Part shown: positions 1-10,200 of the stretch, one piece after another | How the letters are laid out: every line of letters begins with the position of its first letter | Position numbering within the stretch: the stretch's first letter is position 1 | Source of the DNA: Tolypothrix sp. PCC 7712 | GTDB lineage: Bacteria; Cyanobacteriota; Cyanobacteriia; Cyanobacteriales; Nostocaceae | Direction: 5' to 3' | Assembly: GCF_025860405.1 (NCBI RefSeq) | Contig: NZ_CP063785.1 | Span: forward strand, 6,511,390-6,575,389 | Length of the DNA stretch: 64,000 bases | Notes under the pieces: generated by a model | Databases searched by the model: none | What the model saw: only the letters and a program-made list of their open reading frames with translations | What the model was told of the DNA's origin: nothing | Position numbers and translations under genes: made by a program

Positions 1-2072
1 GCACCATTAATAATACCTCCCAACAAACCTAATTCAGATTCAACTAATTGATCAATTGCTTCACCTAATAAGTTTTCTTGTGTATAGTTTGGTCGCGCTA
101 CAATTACCATCGCGTCACTGTAAGGTTGAATTAACAAAGCATCATTAGATAAACTTAGAGGATTAGTATCTAAAATTACTAAATCATAGCGCTCGCGCAC
201 ATCTTCCATGAGCCGACGCATTTCGCTAGATTCCAGAATAGCTGCAGACTGACGCAAGGGGCCAGGGCTAGGAATAATGTATAAATTTTCAATATCAGGA
301 ACTATGTGAATACATTCGCTCAAACTGCCGTAATAGCGCAGGGGTTCAATGTTAGCATCTGGGTCAGGAGTAACTTTAAGAGATGTGCAGCTAGAAGGCG
401 ATCGCAAATCTGTTTCAATAATTAAGGTTCTTTTACCAGCACGAGCAGAAGCTATACCTAAGTTATAAGCACTTGTAGTCTTACCCTCAGTTTTACCAAC
501 GCTAGCAATTAAAAGTACTTTTAAGGTTTTACCGCCCAGACGACGGACATTACTGCGGAATTTTTCATAGAACTCTAAATAAGGAGAATCTGGGGAAAGT
601 AAAACAGGTATAGCTTCCTTATCTAAATCATCAACTGGCATTAATGGCAATTCTCCCAGCAGTGCAACTTCCCGTTGCTTGAGGCTTTCGCGAATATCTT
701 CTCTGGTTTTGAAAACACCTTCCAGCGAACCCAACAAGAATATTACACCACCACCAATCACCAACCCCATCAAACCGCCAACCGCCAATGTCATTGGCAT
801 ACTCTTTGGTTTAACAGCATCAGCAATGGCGACGGGTTGTCTAGCAAGACTCAAACTGGTAACGGTTTCTGCTTCAGCAGTTTGAGCATCAGCTAGCTTC
901 GCCTGCATTTTGTCATAGACAGCTTTTTTCAGTGTTACTTCTTGTTCTAAACGCGATCGCTCTAATTGTTTATTGGGGATGAGAGAATATACTTGCCGTA
1001 ATCTTGCTTCTTCTTTAATTTGTTGCGCTAATTGTTGTTGCAGCGTTTCTCTTTGGGTTTGCAAAGTCACCATCTGGTTTGCTAGTTCTTGGCGCGCTGG
1101 ATCTAAATTACTCTGAGTGCGAATATTCAAAGCATCGCCAGCCAGAGGCGCTGCTGTACCTCCACCACCTACTACTTCAGCAGCGCGCTGTTTGAGTAAT
1201 TCCTCCGCCGCATCTTTCTGACGTTGCAACTGAATCATATTTGGGTGTTCAGGTCGCAAATCCTTACGAAGAAGCTCAATTTGTGACTCAACTTGATAAA
1301 TTTGCGATCGCAAGTTACCAATAATAGGATCAGCACTCAAAGCTGAGGAAACATAAGCTTGGTTAACATTTAATCCCAATTTGTCTTGTAAACTGCGAAT
1401 TTGGGCATCAACTCCAGCAATCGTGAATTGCAGCTGACGTTGCTGATTTTGACTAGTAGTCACCGCAGTTAGTAAACTACCATTCTCAGATGCTAATATT
1501 GCTGGTCGCTCTCTGCGATCGTATTGTTCTAACTTTTTCTCCGCTAACTGTAGTTCAACCTTAGCCTCTGGTAGCCGCTCATCAATTTTTTTAATAATAG
1601 ATTTTAATCGCCCTGTATTAATATCACCACTCAGCTTAACCATCGCCTGCATTAATACACTCAATACCTCTACAGCGCGCTTAGGATTACTATCTTTATA
1701 TTTCAGCTCAATAATAGTAGACTCTAATTGCCCGCTTCTAGCATTTTTTTTCGGTAGAGTCAGTTCAACATTATTACCAAGAGTTTTCGGTTTAACATTA
1801 ACTTTTGCTGCTACAGATTCTATAAGTTCATTAGATAGCAAAACTTGTGCATTTAATTCCTGCCCTTGTTGTTGAATCTCAGTACCAGTTGTTGAGAACG
1901 AAACTGGTGGACGATTGTAAGTCAGCGCAGAATTTGCTACATAGCTAACTGGTGGGTCTGGTTGTATAGCCACCACAGTTGAACCAGCTACAACTAATGT
2001 AAAACTGGCTAATCCAATCCATTTATACTTCTCAAAAGCAATAATATAACGTTTAACAATAGGTGGAGTCAT
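1..2072 (-). CDS. Polysaccharide biosynthesis tyrosine autokinase / chain-length determinant (Wzc-like), 3' end outside window
   Basis: About 690 codons are visible and the gene runs off the left edge. The start is the ATG at 2072 (MTPPIVKRY). A first membrane segment lies near residues 18-36, then a long Gln/Glu/Lys-rich helical periplasmic part, then a second membrane segment near residues 420-440 (GGLMGLVIGGG). A P-loop kinase domain follows with a Walker A-like motif SVGKTEGKTT near residue 520 and a downstream VILDTNPL Walker A'/B-like stretch. This order (Wzz, GNVR-like coil, BY-kinase) is that of Wzc/GumC-type proteins, which control polymer length and export of exopolysaccharide at the inner membrane. 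It follows the SLBB export gene on the same strand, so the two are probably an export pair. A C-terminal tyrosine cluster cannot be assessed. Confidence 0.88.
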   Translation of the reverse strand, partial: MTPPIVKRYIIAFEKYKWIGLASFTLVVAGSTVVAIQPDPPVSYVANSALTYNRPPVSFSTTGTEIQQQGQELNAQVLLSNELIESVAAKVNVKPKTLGNNVELTLPKKNARSGQLESTIIELKYKDSNPKRAVEVLSVLMQAMVKLSGDINTGRLKSIIKKIDERLPEAKVELQLAEKKLEQYDRRERPAILASENGSLLTAVTTSQNQQRQLQFTIAGVDAQIRSLQDKLGLNVNQAYVSSALSADPIIGNLRSQIYQVESQIELLRKDLRPEHPNMIQLQRQKDAAEELLKQRAAEVVGGGGTAAPLAGDALNIRTQSNLDPARQELANQMVTLQTQRETLQQQLAQQIKEEARLRQVYSLIPNKQLERSRLEQEVTLKKAVYDKMQAKLADAQTAEAETVTSLSLARQPVAIADAVKPKSMPMTLAVGGLMGLVIGGGVIFLLGSLEGVFKTREDIRESLKQREVALLGELPLMPVDDLDKEAIPVLLSPDSPYLEFYEKFRSNVRRLGGKTLKVLLIASVGKTEGKTTSAYNLGIASARAGKRTLIIETDLRSPSSCTSLKVTPDPDANIEPLRYYGSLSECIHIVPDIENLYIIPSPGPLRQSAAILESSEMRRLMEDVRERYDLVILDTNPLSLSNDALLIQPYSDAMVIVARPNYTQENLLGEAIDQLVESELGLLGGIING

Positions 2073-2110
2073 AGCAACTTAGGCATTTGTTATAGGGCAT
2101 TTGTCATTGG

Positions 2111-2152
2111 GTAATTGGTAATTGGTAATTGGTAATTGGTAATTGGTAATTG
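2111..2152. repeat. Heptamer tandem repeat GTAATTG x6
   Basis: Six perfect head-to-tail copies of the 7-base unit GTAATTG lie in the gap between the SLBB export gene and the tyrosine autokinase gene. Short tandem repeats of 7 bases are typical of Nostocales intergenic DNA. No promoter or terminator role can be shown. Confidence 0.9.
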
Positions 2153-2198
2153 CTCCCCTCATCTCCCTTATCTCCCTCATCTTCCTCATCCCCCCAAT

Positions 2199-2305
2199 CC
2201 CCATTACCCCTTATCCCCAGAGGGGGCCCCGAGTTCCCCAGTCCCCAGTCCCCAGTCCCCAGTCCCCATTACCCCTTATCCCCAGAGGGGGCCCCGAGTT
2301 CCCCA
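2199..2305. repeat. Two copies of a 42-bp GC-rich repeat linked by CCCCAGT units
   Basis: Positions 2199-2240 and 2264-2305 are identical 42-bp units containing the self-complementary stretch CCCCAGAGGGGGCCCC. They are joined by short CCCCAGT tandem units. A third identical copy is at 33796-33837. The second copy ends about 10 bases beyond the stop codon of the SLBB gene, so it could form a hairpin in the transcript between that gene and the autokinase gene. Confidence 0.88.
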
Positions 2306-2315
2306 ATCCCCTCAA

Positions 2316-3653
2316 CTACTTCGACCCGCCAGTAAAGAAGTCAAAGAAGCGAATAAAGCTTTGAACGTTAAAAAATGGTTGAGTAATTGTAGTCAAGGCG
2401 TTGGTAATTCTACCGATGAGGTTTCGACCAACCACAATAACATCATTATCTTGAAGCGGCACGTTTTGAGAACCATCGCCACCGAGTGCTTTTTTAGCAT
2501 CTAGTCTTTGGGTAACTGCTTGACCTCTTTCTGGGTCAAAGCGTACTAAAGCAATATCCCGGAGGTTGGCAGTATCTAAGCTTATACCTCCCAAGGCATC
2601 AACAAAGGTACTACCATTAGGCAACACTTGATTGGCAATGCCTCCCGCAGCATAGTTTAATACCCTGACTCTGATTTGCGGTACCGCTAAAGTAGAACGA
2701 GCAATCAAATTGCGGTCATAACCGTCATCGCTACCGATTTCTCGACGTGGCACAATGATGGCATCGCCATCTTGGAGGCGGGTATTAGGTAAAGAACTAC
2801 CATTTTGTAAGGCTGTATATAGGTCAATATTTTGGGAAATCACGGAGCCATCAACCAAGCGCCGCCGCACTTGCACTTGCCGCAAATCTGCATTCATCGT
2901 AGTACCACCAGATGTCAGCAAAGCATCCGCAACCCGGGGTATGGTGGATGAAATTGAATAAATTCCCGGTCGAAATACTTCACCGCTAATGGTAACTTGA
3001 ACTGGTCGTGGTGCTGCTAATGAGACAACCACAACTGGGTCTACCAAAACACGGCTTAAACTCAAGCGAATTTTTTCTTGTGCTTCTTCCACACTTAAGC
3101 CTTGGAGGGATACTGTACCTACTTGCGGTACGACAATGTATCCTTCCGGATTAATTGCTGCTTGGAAACTTAAATCTGGACGTTGCCCTACCAATGATAA
3201 AACTACTACCGGATTAACTACGTAGCGGTCGAGCAATATACGGATTTTCTCTTGTGCTTCTGGTAAAGTTAAACCTTGAAGCGACACTGTATTGATCAGT
3301 GGGACAATAATATTGCCTTCTGGATTAATTGTGGCTTGAAAGCTCAAATCTGGAAAGCGTTGCACCACAACGCTAATACTATCTTGCGGCCCTAGGCGAT
3401 AGGGGCCAGGAGGGCGCTGAATGACAATACTAATTCCATCTCCAGGGCCTAAAAGGTAGCGGTTGAGTTGGGGAGAGACTTCGTTATTAACATTCCCTGG
3501 TACAGTTTCAGTAGGGGATGGAAAGGGGAGCGATGGAGCAGGCTCTGATGGCTGTGCTGGGGATGTTACAGGTTGAGCAAACACCTCAACTGCTGTGGTC
3601 AAGAAAACACCTACCTGGAGACTGACCAAACACAAGGCGCTAAATACACGCAT
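2316..3653 (-). CDS. SLBB-domain polysaccharide export protein (Wza-like) with duplicated Poly_export unit
   Basis: 445 residues starting at ATG 3653. A signal peptide is visible (hydrophobic residues about 5-26 ending in A-Q), followed by a Pro/Ser-rich linker. A partial and then two full Poly_export units follow, each with the pattern FQA-INPEG-I-VP and V-LQGL--EEAQEKI. SLBB-like segments follow (VQVTISGEVFRPGIYSI; then IRVRVLNYAAGG). The family forms the outer-membrane or periplasmic channel for exopolysaccharide. The downstream tyrosine autokinase on the same strand is the expected partner. The internal duplication of the Poly_export unit is unusual. The last residues run into intergenic repeat DNA. 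Confidence 0.88.
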   Translation of the reverse strand: MRVFSALCLVSLQVGVFLTTAVEVFAQPVTSPAQPSEPAPSLPFPSPTETVPGNVNNEVSPQLNRYLLGPGDGISIVIQRPPGPYRLGPQDSISVVVQRFPDLSFQATINPEGNIIVPLINTVSLQGLTLPEAQEKIRILLDRYVVNPVVVLSLVGQRPDLSFQAAINPEGYIVVPQVGTVSLQGLSVEEAQEKIRLSLSRVLVDPVVVVSLAAPRPVQVTISGEVFRPGIYSISSTIPRVADALLTSGGTTMNADLRQVQVRRRLVDGSVISQNIDLYTALQNGSSLPNTRLQDGDAIIVPRREIGSDDGYDRNLIARSTLAVPQIRVRVLNYAAGGIANQVLPNGSTFVDALGGISLDTANLRDIALVRFDPERGQAVTQRLDAKKALGGDGSQNVPLQDNDVIVVGRNLIGRITNALTTITQPFFNVQSFIRFFDFFTGGSK

Positions 3654-3695
3654 ATTGATAAATAAAAACTATAAGCATTTTTTTATGAGCAAGCT

Positions 3696-3713
3696 AGACC
3701 CAAACTTGGGTCT
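3696..3713. other. Perfect 7-bp hairpin upstream of the SLBB gene
   Basis: AGACCCA and TGGGTCT flank a four-base loop about 45 bases upstream of the start codon at 3653. No T-tract follows on either strand, so it is more likely a leader hairpin or operator than a terminator. Its function is unknown. Confidence 0.4.
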
Positions 3714-3905
3714 ATTTGAGTCGCTATTTTACTCTGCAAATACCTAAAATGTCTCGTCTGTATCCGAGAAATTACTATGTTCTTAAATGTAAAATTTTGG
3801 TGAATTTTGTATAAATTATCAAAATAAAACTAAGTATATTTGGTTTTGAAAGAGCGATCGCATTACCCTAAAGATTTCAGATTTAATACCCATCTCTGCA
3901 CATAA

Positions 3906-3934
3906 ATAGGGACAGAGCAATGCTGTGTCCCTAT
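3906..3934 (-). terminator. Possible terminator after the exosortase B partner gene
   Basis: ATAGGGACA and TGTCCCTAT form a 9-bp stem with an 11-base loop, 26 bases beyond the stop codon at 3960 on the minus strand. The following bases on that strand are TTTATG, so the U-tract is poor. It could be a weak terminator. Confidence 0.4.
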
Positions 3935-3959
3935 ATGCTGAATAATTTATTTGCTTTTT

Positions 3960-4664
3960 CTAAAGCAAGCGTGTCATTAATGCAGTTTGTACAGTCTCCC
4001 CAATAGACTCAGCTAAAGGCCAAATTTTTTCCACCTGACCTAAAGGTTCCATAGGAATGAGAATACTCACAGCCACCCAAGGAACTCGCTGCTTACGCCA
4101 CTGCGCTAATTGATCTGCTAAAAACCAGTTTAAAGGTGATGGATTTCCACCATTTGGGAGAGCATACCATTGCAACACCCCAAAAGTTGCTTGTGATGTA
4201 GCAGCGCGAAAGAACCTAGCTTCTACCTTAACTTCACTAGGCTGTTTCACAGTCAATTGCGCTGAACGATATTGGGCTACATCCCACTTTCCCCAACGCG
4301 ACTTTCCCCAACCGTTGACTTCTGTCCACTCCACTTCCGGTTTATCCATCGGGCCATTTTGCGGTAACAATAGCACTATGGCTTGGGTGTCGGAGTCTTG
4401 TTTTTTAATTAGTTGTAGCGACCATTTATGTTCGCCAACTTCTTGTTCATTCTGCTCAACATTTTGCCAACCAGGAATATTTAACCCTGAATTGCGTATC
4501 TGTTTCAATTCTTTGAGCTGAATCACAGGTGCTAGCTGTTGCCATTGCCATTTTCCTGTCAAATATCCGGGAAAACTGCCAATAACGAATAATAGTAGTA
4601 ATAATAACAGTACTACTAGTTGAGTCCATTGACTTTCTTTAACAAACTTAGATAAGGAAATCAT
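3960..4664 (-). CDS. Cyanoexosortase B system-associated protein
   Basis: 234 residues from ATG 4664; an in-frame TTG lies five codons upstream. One strong N-terminal membrane segment (poly-Leu/Val, residues about 15-35) is followed by a soluble extracytoplasmic domain with many Trp and Gln residues. The Trp-rich pattern (GKWQWQQLAP, GWGKSRWGKWDVAQY) and the position near a cyanoexosortase B gene fit the family annotated as cyanoexosortase B system-associated protein. Its biochemical role is not established; it presumably works with the exosortase at the membrane. The exosortase gene, normally a close neighbour, lies 5.8 kb away because the AAA/DUF2357 cassette sits between them. Confidence 0.7.
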   Translation of the reverse strand: MISLSKFVKESQWTQLVVLLLLLLLFVIGSFPGYLTGKWQWQQLAPVIQLKELKQIRNSGLNIPGWQNVEQNEQEVGEHKWSLQLIKKQDSDTQAIVLLLPQNGPMDKPEVEWTEVNGWGKSRWGKWDVAQYRSAQLTVKQPSEVKVEARFFRAATSQATFGVLQWYALPNGGNPSPLNWFLADQLAQWRKQRVPWVAVSILIPMEPLGQVEKIWPLAESIGETVQTALMTRLL

Positions 4665-5022
4665 CAATAAAATTTGCAATACTTAAGCAAGATTTTACCG
4701 CGCTCAATAGTGAAATGAGTTCAGTAATATTCACATTTAATAGCACTAATTTTATGAGCTTAAACTAAGCAATATAAACTTTTTTATCATGATATTAATG
4801 ACATTTGATATGATAGATTTTATCTTTTTTAGATAAGTATTATATGACTTTTAAGCTGATATTTGACAATTTTTGAAGATTAATAGGGAATATTTATAGC
4901 TAAAAATACTGGAGTAAGAGAGATAAAAATAGTTTATTCCAGTAAAACTACTAAACCCTTGTAAAAAATATTTATCTAGAATGTATAGATAAACTTAGCG
5001 TCAATATTTCTGAGGTTGAAGG
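4665..5022. other. AT-rich gap between divergent genes, with the start signals of the AAA cassette
   Basis: About 360 bases, clearly AT-rich, between the minus-strand exosortase partner and the plus-strand AAA gene. It should hold both promoters. The only clear signal is GAGG at 5012-5015, seven bases before the GTG at 5023. An in-frame TGA at 5017 forbids any earlier start for the AAA gene. Confidence 0.5.
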
Positions 5023-7227
5023 GTGCAGAATTTATCAGACTGGGCGTTATCTGACTGGGTAATAGTAGGTTCAGCTGCATTATTTGTAGGGGTAACAGCA
5101 TCCTTTGCTGGTGGTGCTGGTGGAGCAAGTGGAGCATTACTAGGAAGTAGTACAGGCGTAGTTTTAGGCGCTGCTATTTCGAGCAAAAGACAAGGGGATA
5201 GAGATACTGAGATAAAATTACTAAGACAACAGGTAGATCAGAAAAGCTCTTTAGAAAAAATCAAAGCAGAAATCACAAATTTAACACCACGCGTAACAGA
5301 ACTACGAAGAATACACACGGAACTAGCAACCGTTGAAGGGCAATTTGTTCAAAAGCAAACAGAGTTACAGCAGGTTGAACTGAGGCTAACAACTCTGAAT
5401 CAGCAAAAGCTGGAATTAGAGCGTCGAGTCGTTGCCATAAATCATCACAAACCAGACTTGTCTAATCTTGAAATACTACAAAAACAAATTGAGCAATTTA
5501 GGTTTGATAAAAGTAGTTTGGAAGGTCAAATTAATGCCCTACATTCCCAAGTTGAATCTTTAGAAGAACAGAAGCGATCGCTCATCAATATTGAAACAGA
5601 ATTTTCTACTAAACAAAAACAGTTAGAGTTACTCAATCAACAAATAGCAGAGCATAAAACTACATCTCAAGAACTAGAGAAAAGAGCAGCAGAACTCGAA
5701 TTATTAAGAGCTACCTATGATGGTATATTCAGCCAGAAACAAAGCTATGAAGAAAGAATCAATCAACTAAAACCAGAAATAGATAGGCTGAAATTCGAGA
5801 GACTGGAAATATTACATGCAATAGAAGAGAGTCAAGGAGAATATCACAAAATCGAACAATTACGGCAAACCTTATCGGAATTAAAATTTCAAATTCTAGA
5901 TAAAGAATCCTATGTAAGACAATTAGAACGAGAAATTCAACATTTAAATGGTATTAAAGCTGGTTTAGAAGAGAATAATGCTAAATTACAACTAGAAAGA
6001 GACCAGCTTAATGACGAAATCAAACGCCTAAAAGGAGAAATTGAAAATATAGAAAATAGTTCTAGAGTAGCACTACAAGCATTAAGAGAAAAACTATGGC
6101 TAAGATTAGCAGAATCTAAGTGGGCTGTCGTTAATGCTCAACAAAGTGAACAAATTTTCTTAGAGAATTTTATTCAATATATTAATGGTCAAGGCTTAAA
6201 TTTCCCAGAGCGTGTAATTCATGCTTTTCATACTTCTTTAAAAGTACAAGATATTTCAGCTGTGGTAATTCTAGCTGGAATTAGCGGTACAGGTAAAAGC
6301 GAATTACCACAGAAATACGCTAATTATATCGGCGCACAGTTATTAACTTTAGCTGTCCAACCGCGTTGGGATTCGCCTCAAGATTTGCAAGGATTTTATA
6401 ACTATGTGGAGAAAAAATTTAAGCCCACTGATTTGATGCGCGGACTGTATCAATATAATCACGATTCAGCTATGCAAGACAGAATGGTAATTGTCTTGCT
6501 AGATGAAATGAATTTAGCGCGAGTTGAATATTATTTTAGCGATTTCTTATCTAAATTAGAAGCTCGTCGCAGTCACCCAACTTATTTAGAAATTGATGTT
6601 GGTAGCTTACCATTACAAGATAATGAACGTAGATTAAAAATTCCCAATGAATTCTTGTTTGTGGGAACAATGAATGAAGATGAAACCACTCAAACATTAT
6701 CAGATAAGGTGCTAGATAGAGCTAATGTTCTCACATTTGGTAAACCGCAAAATTTAAAATTGCGTCAGCAAAGTAATAATCATGCTACCAGTGCTAGACC
6801 TTCAGGATATTTAGCTTACTCTGATTTTAGGGCTTGGGTGAAAACACCAGATCCTCATTCTCAAATTGTAGAGAAAGTAAAATCTTATCTCGATCGAGCA
6901 AATCAAGTAATGGAAAAAATGGGACATCCTTTTGCTCATCGTGTTTATCAAGCAATTACTCAGTATGTGGTGAACTATCCAGGGGTTGAAAACACTAATT
7001 CAGCAGCTTTTAAGTTTGCTATTGCAGATCAGTTTGGACAAAAACTGCTACCAAAACTACGAGGAGTGATGATTGATGAGTTTGCAGATGAATTGGAGCA
7101 ATTAAGAATAATTATTGAAGAGATTAAGGATCAGCCATTGATTGCAGCATTTAAAAAAGCCCGTGCTGGGCGTTACGGACAATTTCAATGGCAGGGTTTA
7201 ATTTATCAAGATGAAGTAGTACAATGA
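5023..7227 (+). CDS. Membrane-anchored coiled-coil McrB-like AAA+ ATPase
   Basis: 734 residues, GTG start fixed by a GAGG site and an immediately preceding in-frame stop. Residues about 12-52 form a Gly/Ala-rich hydrophobic stretch that could be one or two membrane helices. Residues about 62-345 are an uninterrupted Glu/Lys/Gln/Leu coiled coil. The AAA+ module has Walker A GISGTGKS at 419-426, Walker B VIVLLDEMN at 489-497, sensor Asn551 in GTMNEDETT and a likely arginine finger at Arg566 (KVLDRA). The McrB/MoxR-type fold is suggested by FVGTMNEDETT. The classic McrB GTPase signature N-x-x-D reads N-E-D-E here, so GTP preference is doubtful. The gene overlaps the next by 4 bases, implying coupled translation. 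A restriction or defence motor is the likely role, by family and by partner; this is inference. Confidence 0.75.
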   Translation: MQNLSDWALSDWVIVGSAALFVGVTASFAGGAGGASGALLGSSTGVVLGAAISSKRQGDRDTEIKLLRQQVDQKSSLEKIKAEITNLTPRVTELRRIHTELATVEGQFVQKQTELQQVELRLTTLNQQKLELERRVVAINHHKPDLSNLEILQKQIEQFRFDKSSLEGQINALHSQVESLEEQKRSLINIETEFSTKQKQLELLNQQIAEHKTTSQELEKRAAELELLRATYDGIFSQKQSYEERINQLKPEIDRLKFERLEILHAIEESQGEYHKIEQLRQTLSELKFQILDKESYVRQLEREIQHLNGIKAGLEENNAKLQLERDQLNDEIKRLKGEIENIENSSRVALQALREKLWLRLAESKWAVVNAQQSEQIFLENFIQYINGQGLNFPERVIHAFHTSLKVQDISAVVILAGISGTGKSELPQKYANYIGAQLLTLAVQPRWDSPQDLQGFYNYVEKKFKPTDLMRGLYQYNHDSAMQDRMVIVLLDEMNLARVEYYFSDFLSKLEARRSHPTYLEIDVGSLPLQDNERRLKIPNEFLFVGTMNEDETTQTLSDKVLDRANVLTFGKPQNLKLRQQSNNHATSARPSGYLAYSDFRAWVKTPDPHSQIVEKVKSYLDRANQVMEKMGHPFAHRVYQAITQYVVNYPGVENTNSAAFKFAIADQFGQKLLPKLRGVMIDEFADELEQLRIIIEEIKDQPLIAAFKKARAGRYGQFQWQGLIYQDEVVQ

Positions 7228-10200
7228 GACTCTATTCTAGCTTATTTGCTTATTTAAATGAGTCTCCTGTACTTATAGAGACTCTATTAAACGCACGCGA
7301 TCGCCCAATAATTGCACTAGATCCAAAAGAGGAATTATCCGCGTCATCGTTTTTAATTCGGATTGCTGATAGAGTCTATGAAATTGCTTTCCCCTATCTA
7401 AAACCAACAGATATCAGTCAACATCCAAAGCAGTTAAAGTCTGTTTTTCCTGTAAAAATTTCTGGACACATATATCATCTACATATCACTGATGAAGTTC
7501 TAGATATTGAGACGATCAAAGATAAACAAGAAATTACCGAATGGGAACGTATTTTAGAGACACGTTTAGACAATACAACGTCTTTTCTCATCCGAATTTT
7601 AGTTGGAAATTTTGCCAATATATTTGATAATCATCAAAGTAGACAGCCCACAATTCTCGTTAGCCAATTACAACAAAAATTAAATCAATTTAATGTTGAT
7701 GAGGCGAATATACCTATAGTAATTAGCTTAGAACGCCGTTATCAACTCCGGCGCAAATTAGAAGCGATCGCCTCTCATCTTCGTCACCAACTCAGAAGGC
7801 AAGCAGAACTCATGCCTTTGGGTAGAATTCAAGAAATGGATAGCTATTGTTTGAGAGACTATATCCGCCGTCCTGGTTCAACTCCAGCAGAAAAGGCGGG
7901 AGCCAAACAACAGTTAATGGGCATTCAAAGATATCAAGATTTTAACACGGCAGAAAATAAGTTTTTGGTTTATTTTAGCCAAATTTTATATTTTAATTGT
8001 TACCAATATCAACGGAGTGGTGCAAGTCAATATCTAGCAGAAATCAAAAAATTTAGTTTAACAATTGACTTATTCAAACAACAGCCAGTAGTTCAAGATA
8101 TACAAGATAGGCGATATCAATTTACAAAACCTAACTATGTTTTACAACAAAACCCTATATATAGAAGCTTTTATCAAGCTTACTTAGAATACATTCAAAA
8201 GAAGTACGAAAAGGAGCGTTTATGGTCATTTCGTAATTATTTACTTGCTGATTCTATCTATGTTTTATTAACCGCAGCCCTATTACGTTTTCAAAACATA
8301 GGTTTCGCCGCTAATCTCAAGATTACTGGTACTAGTGTTCCTGAACAAGGGCGCTATATTGATCAACGAGAAAATCTAGCCGTTAAAGTATTTCTGAAAA
8401 ATCAAGTCTACGTCTTTAGTTTGAAAAAAATATCTGAGGAATTCTCAAGTGATTTACTACTCACTGTAGACATTCATCAACTAGACTCAGCGCAATTAGA
8501 ATTTCAGCAATTAGTTTTTCCAATTTGGGTATTTTGGTATCGTCCAAGTGATAACACACTCGCTCAAATCAATAAATATTTAAACAATTTAATGAATGTC
8601 CATAATATTAAACAAGCATGGATATTTTATTTACAATTACCGCCAAATCAATTTTCTCCACACGGAATTATACAGCCATTTACTAATAATGTTGATACAG
8701 TTAATCATCTCACTAACTATTTACAGAAAATTTCTCTTTTTAAAATTCTCCAGCCTTGTATAAATGAAGAAAATATAAATATTGTTACAGAAATTTTATA
8801 CAATCAGCAGATTTTTTATAAAAGAGTAACTTTATCAATGGCTGCGATCGCAAATATTGTATCCAGTAAAATCAATATTCAATCTCTCAGACGACTAGCT
8901 AGTAACCACTCACAATATCAATTTGTACTAGTCAGTCAGTACAATATTTTTGCAGACATCCAGCAAAATTTACCAGAATTTATTTGTCTTAACCCCCTCT
9001 CTCAAGAGTTTCATAAAATATGGGAGAAAAAACTTGAGTGTAACTTACCGCTTTTTGGAATTTATCTCGATCAAATAGAATTCGCCATCGGTATCGCAGA
9101 TAGTACAGGGAGAATATCAACACAATGGATTCAATTATCTAATCAAGAAAATGCCATTTCTTATGAAGGCGATCGCACAGTTTTAATCGGGAATATTCCT
9201 AGTTTAGAACAAAAATTTTTCCGCATAAAAAATAAAATAGCTAATTTACCTATCAGGGTAAATGGTGAGGACTACTGTAAACATGGTATACCACAAGACT
9301 ATAAAATTGAAATTAAAGACTATGAAAGTAATGAAGATGTCCGCATAGGTATAGAGTTTCATCTGCAACCTGGTTCTTTTCCTGAACTTAAAGTTACAGA
9401 TATAGATAGTAAATATAATAATATCAATACTTTTCTGGCAGATAGAATACAAATATCCTATAGCTATATTCCACCTGCAAAAATTACTAGCACTCGTCAG
9501 CAAGAATCTTTAAATCAAATTGCTCGGCTCAAAAGTCGTCAAGATTTTCAAGAATTTACAACTAATTTAATACAAATCTCTCAAGCTTTAGATAGTATTT
9601 TTACTATAAAAGATAATGATAATTTTCAAAACCTCTTAAAAGATACTTACAAAAAAATTGATAGGCAACCGCATAAAGTAGACTCATTAAAATTAGTCGA
9701 TAGTTCATCTATCGATCCATCAATTATAGAGATAAAAGAAGTAATAATTAGCTGCAAAATTTACAGATTGGTTGATTTAATTTGTAAAACTATCAAAAAT
9801 AATAATTTTAATAGCTTAAGCTTATCTCAGCAAAGAACTATAGAAAAAGCAATTATATTTACTGGTAAACTGTATAATTTTGCTCAATATTCATCATCAG
9901 ATAAGCTGTTTAGCTTAACACAATTAAATACATCTAGCTTAAGAAATGAATATTTACAATGTCTTGCTAGAGTTGCAATAAATGAAAAGCGACAAAACCA
10001 ATATTTTGATTGGTTTAACTCATATTACTCCTTAGAAAAAACTAAATATTTGTGGGGTTATAGTCGTATTTTACTTTGGTATTATAACTTTAATTTTCAA
10101 GCTAATTCTCTTAATTATCAAGAACATTTTAGATTAATTATGGAATATTTACTTAGTAAACCACATACAGGTTTTGATTACACTTATAAACAAAATGCAT

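Noticed and set aside
2136..2504. Plus-strand frames rich in Pro/Ser over the 42-bp repeats
   Set aside because: They translate CCCC repeats and then the antisense of the SLBB gene.
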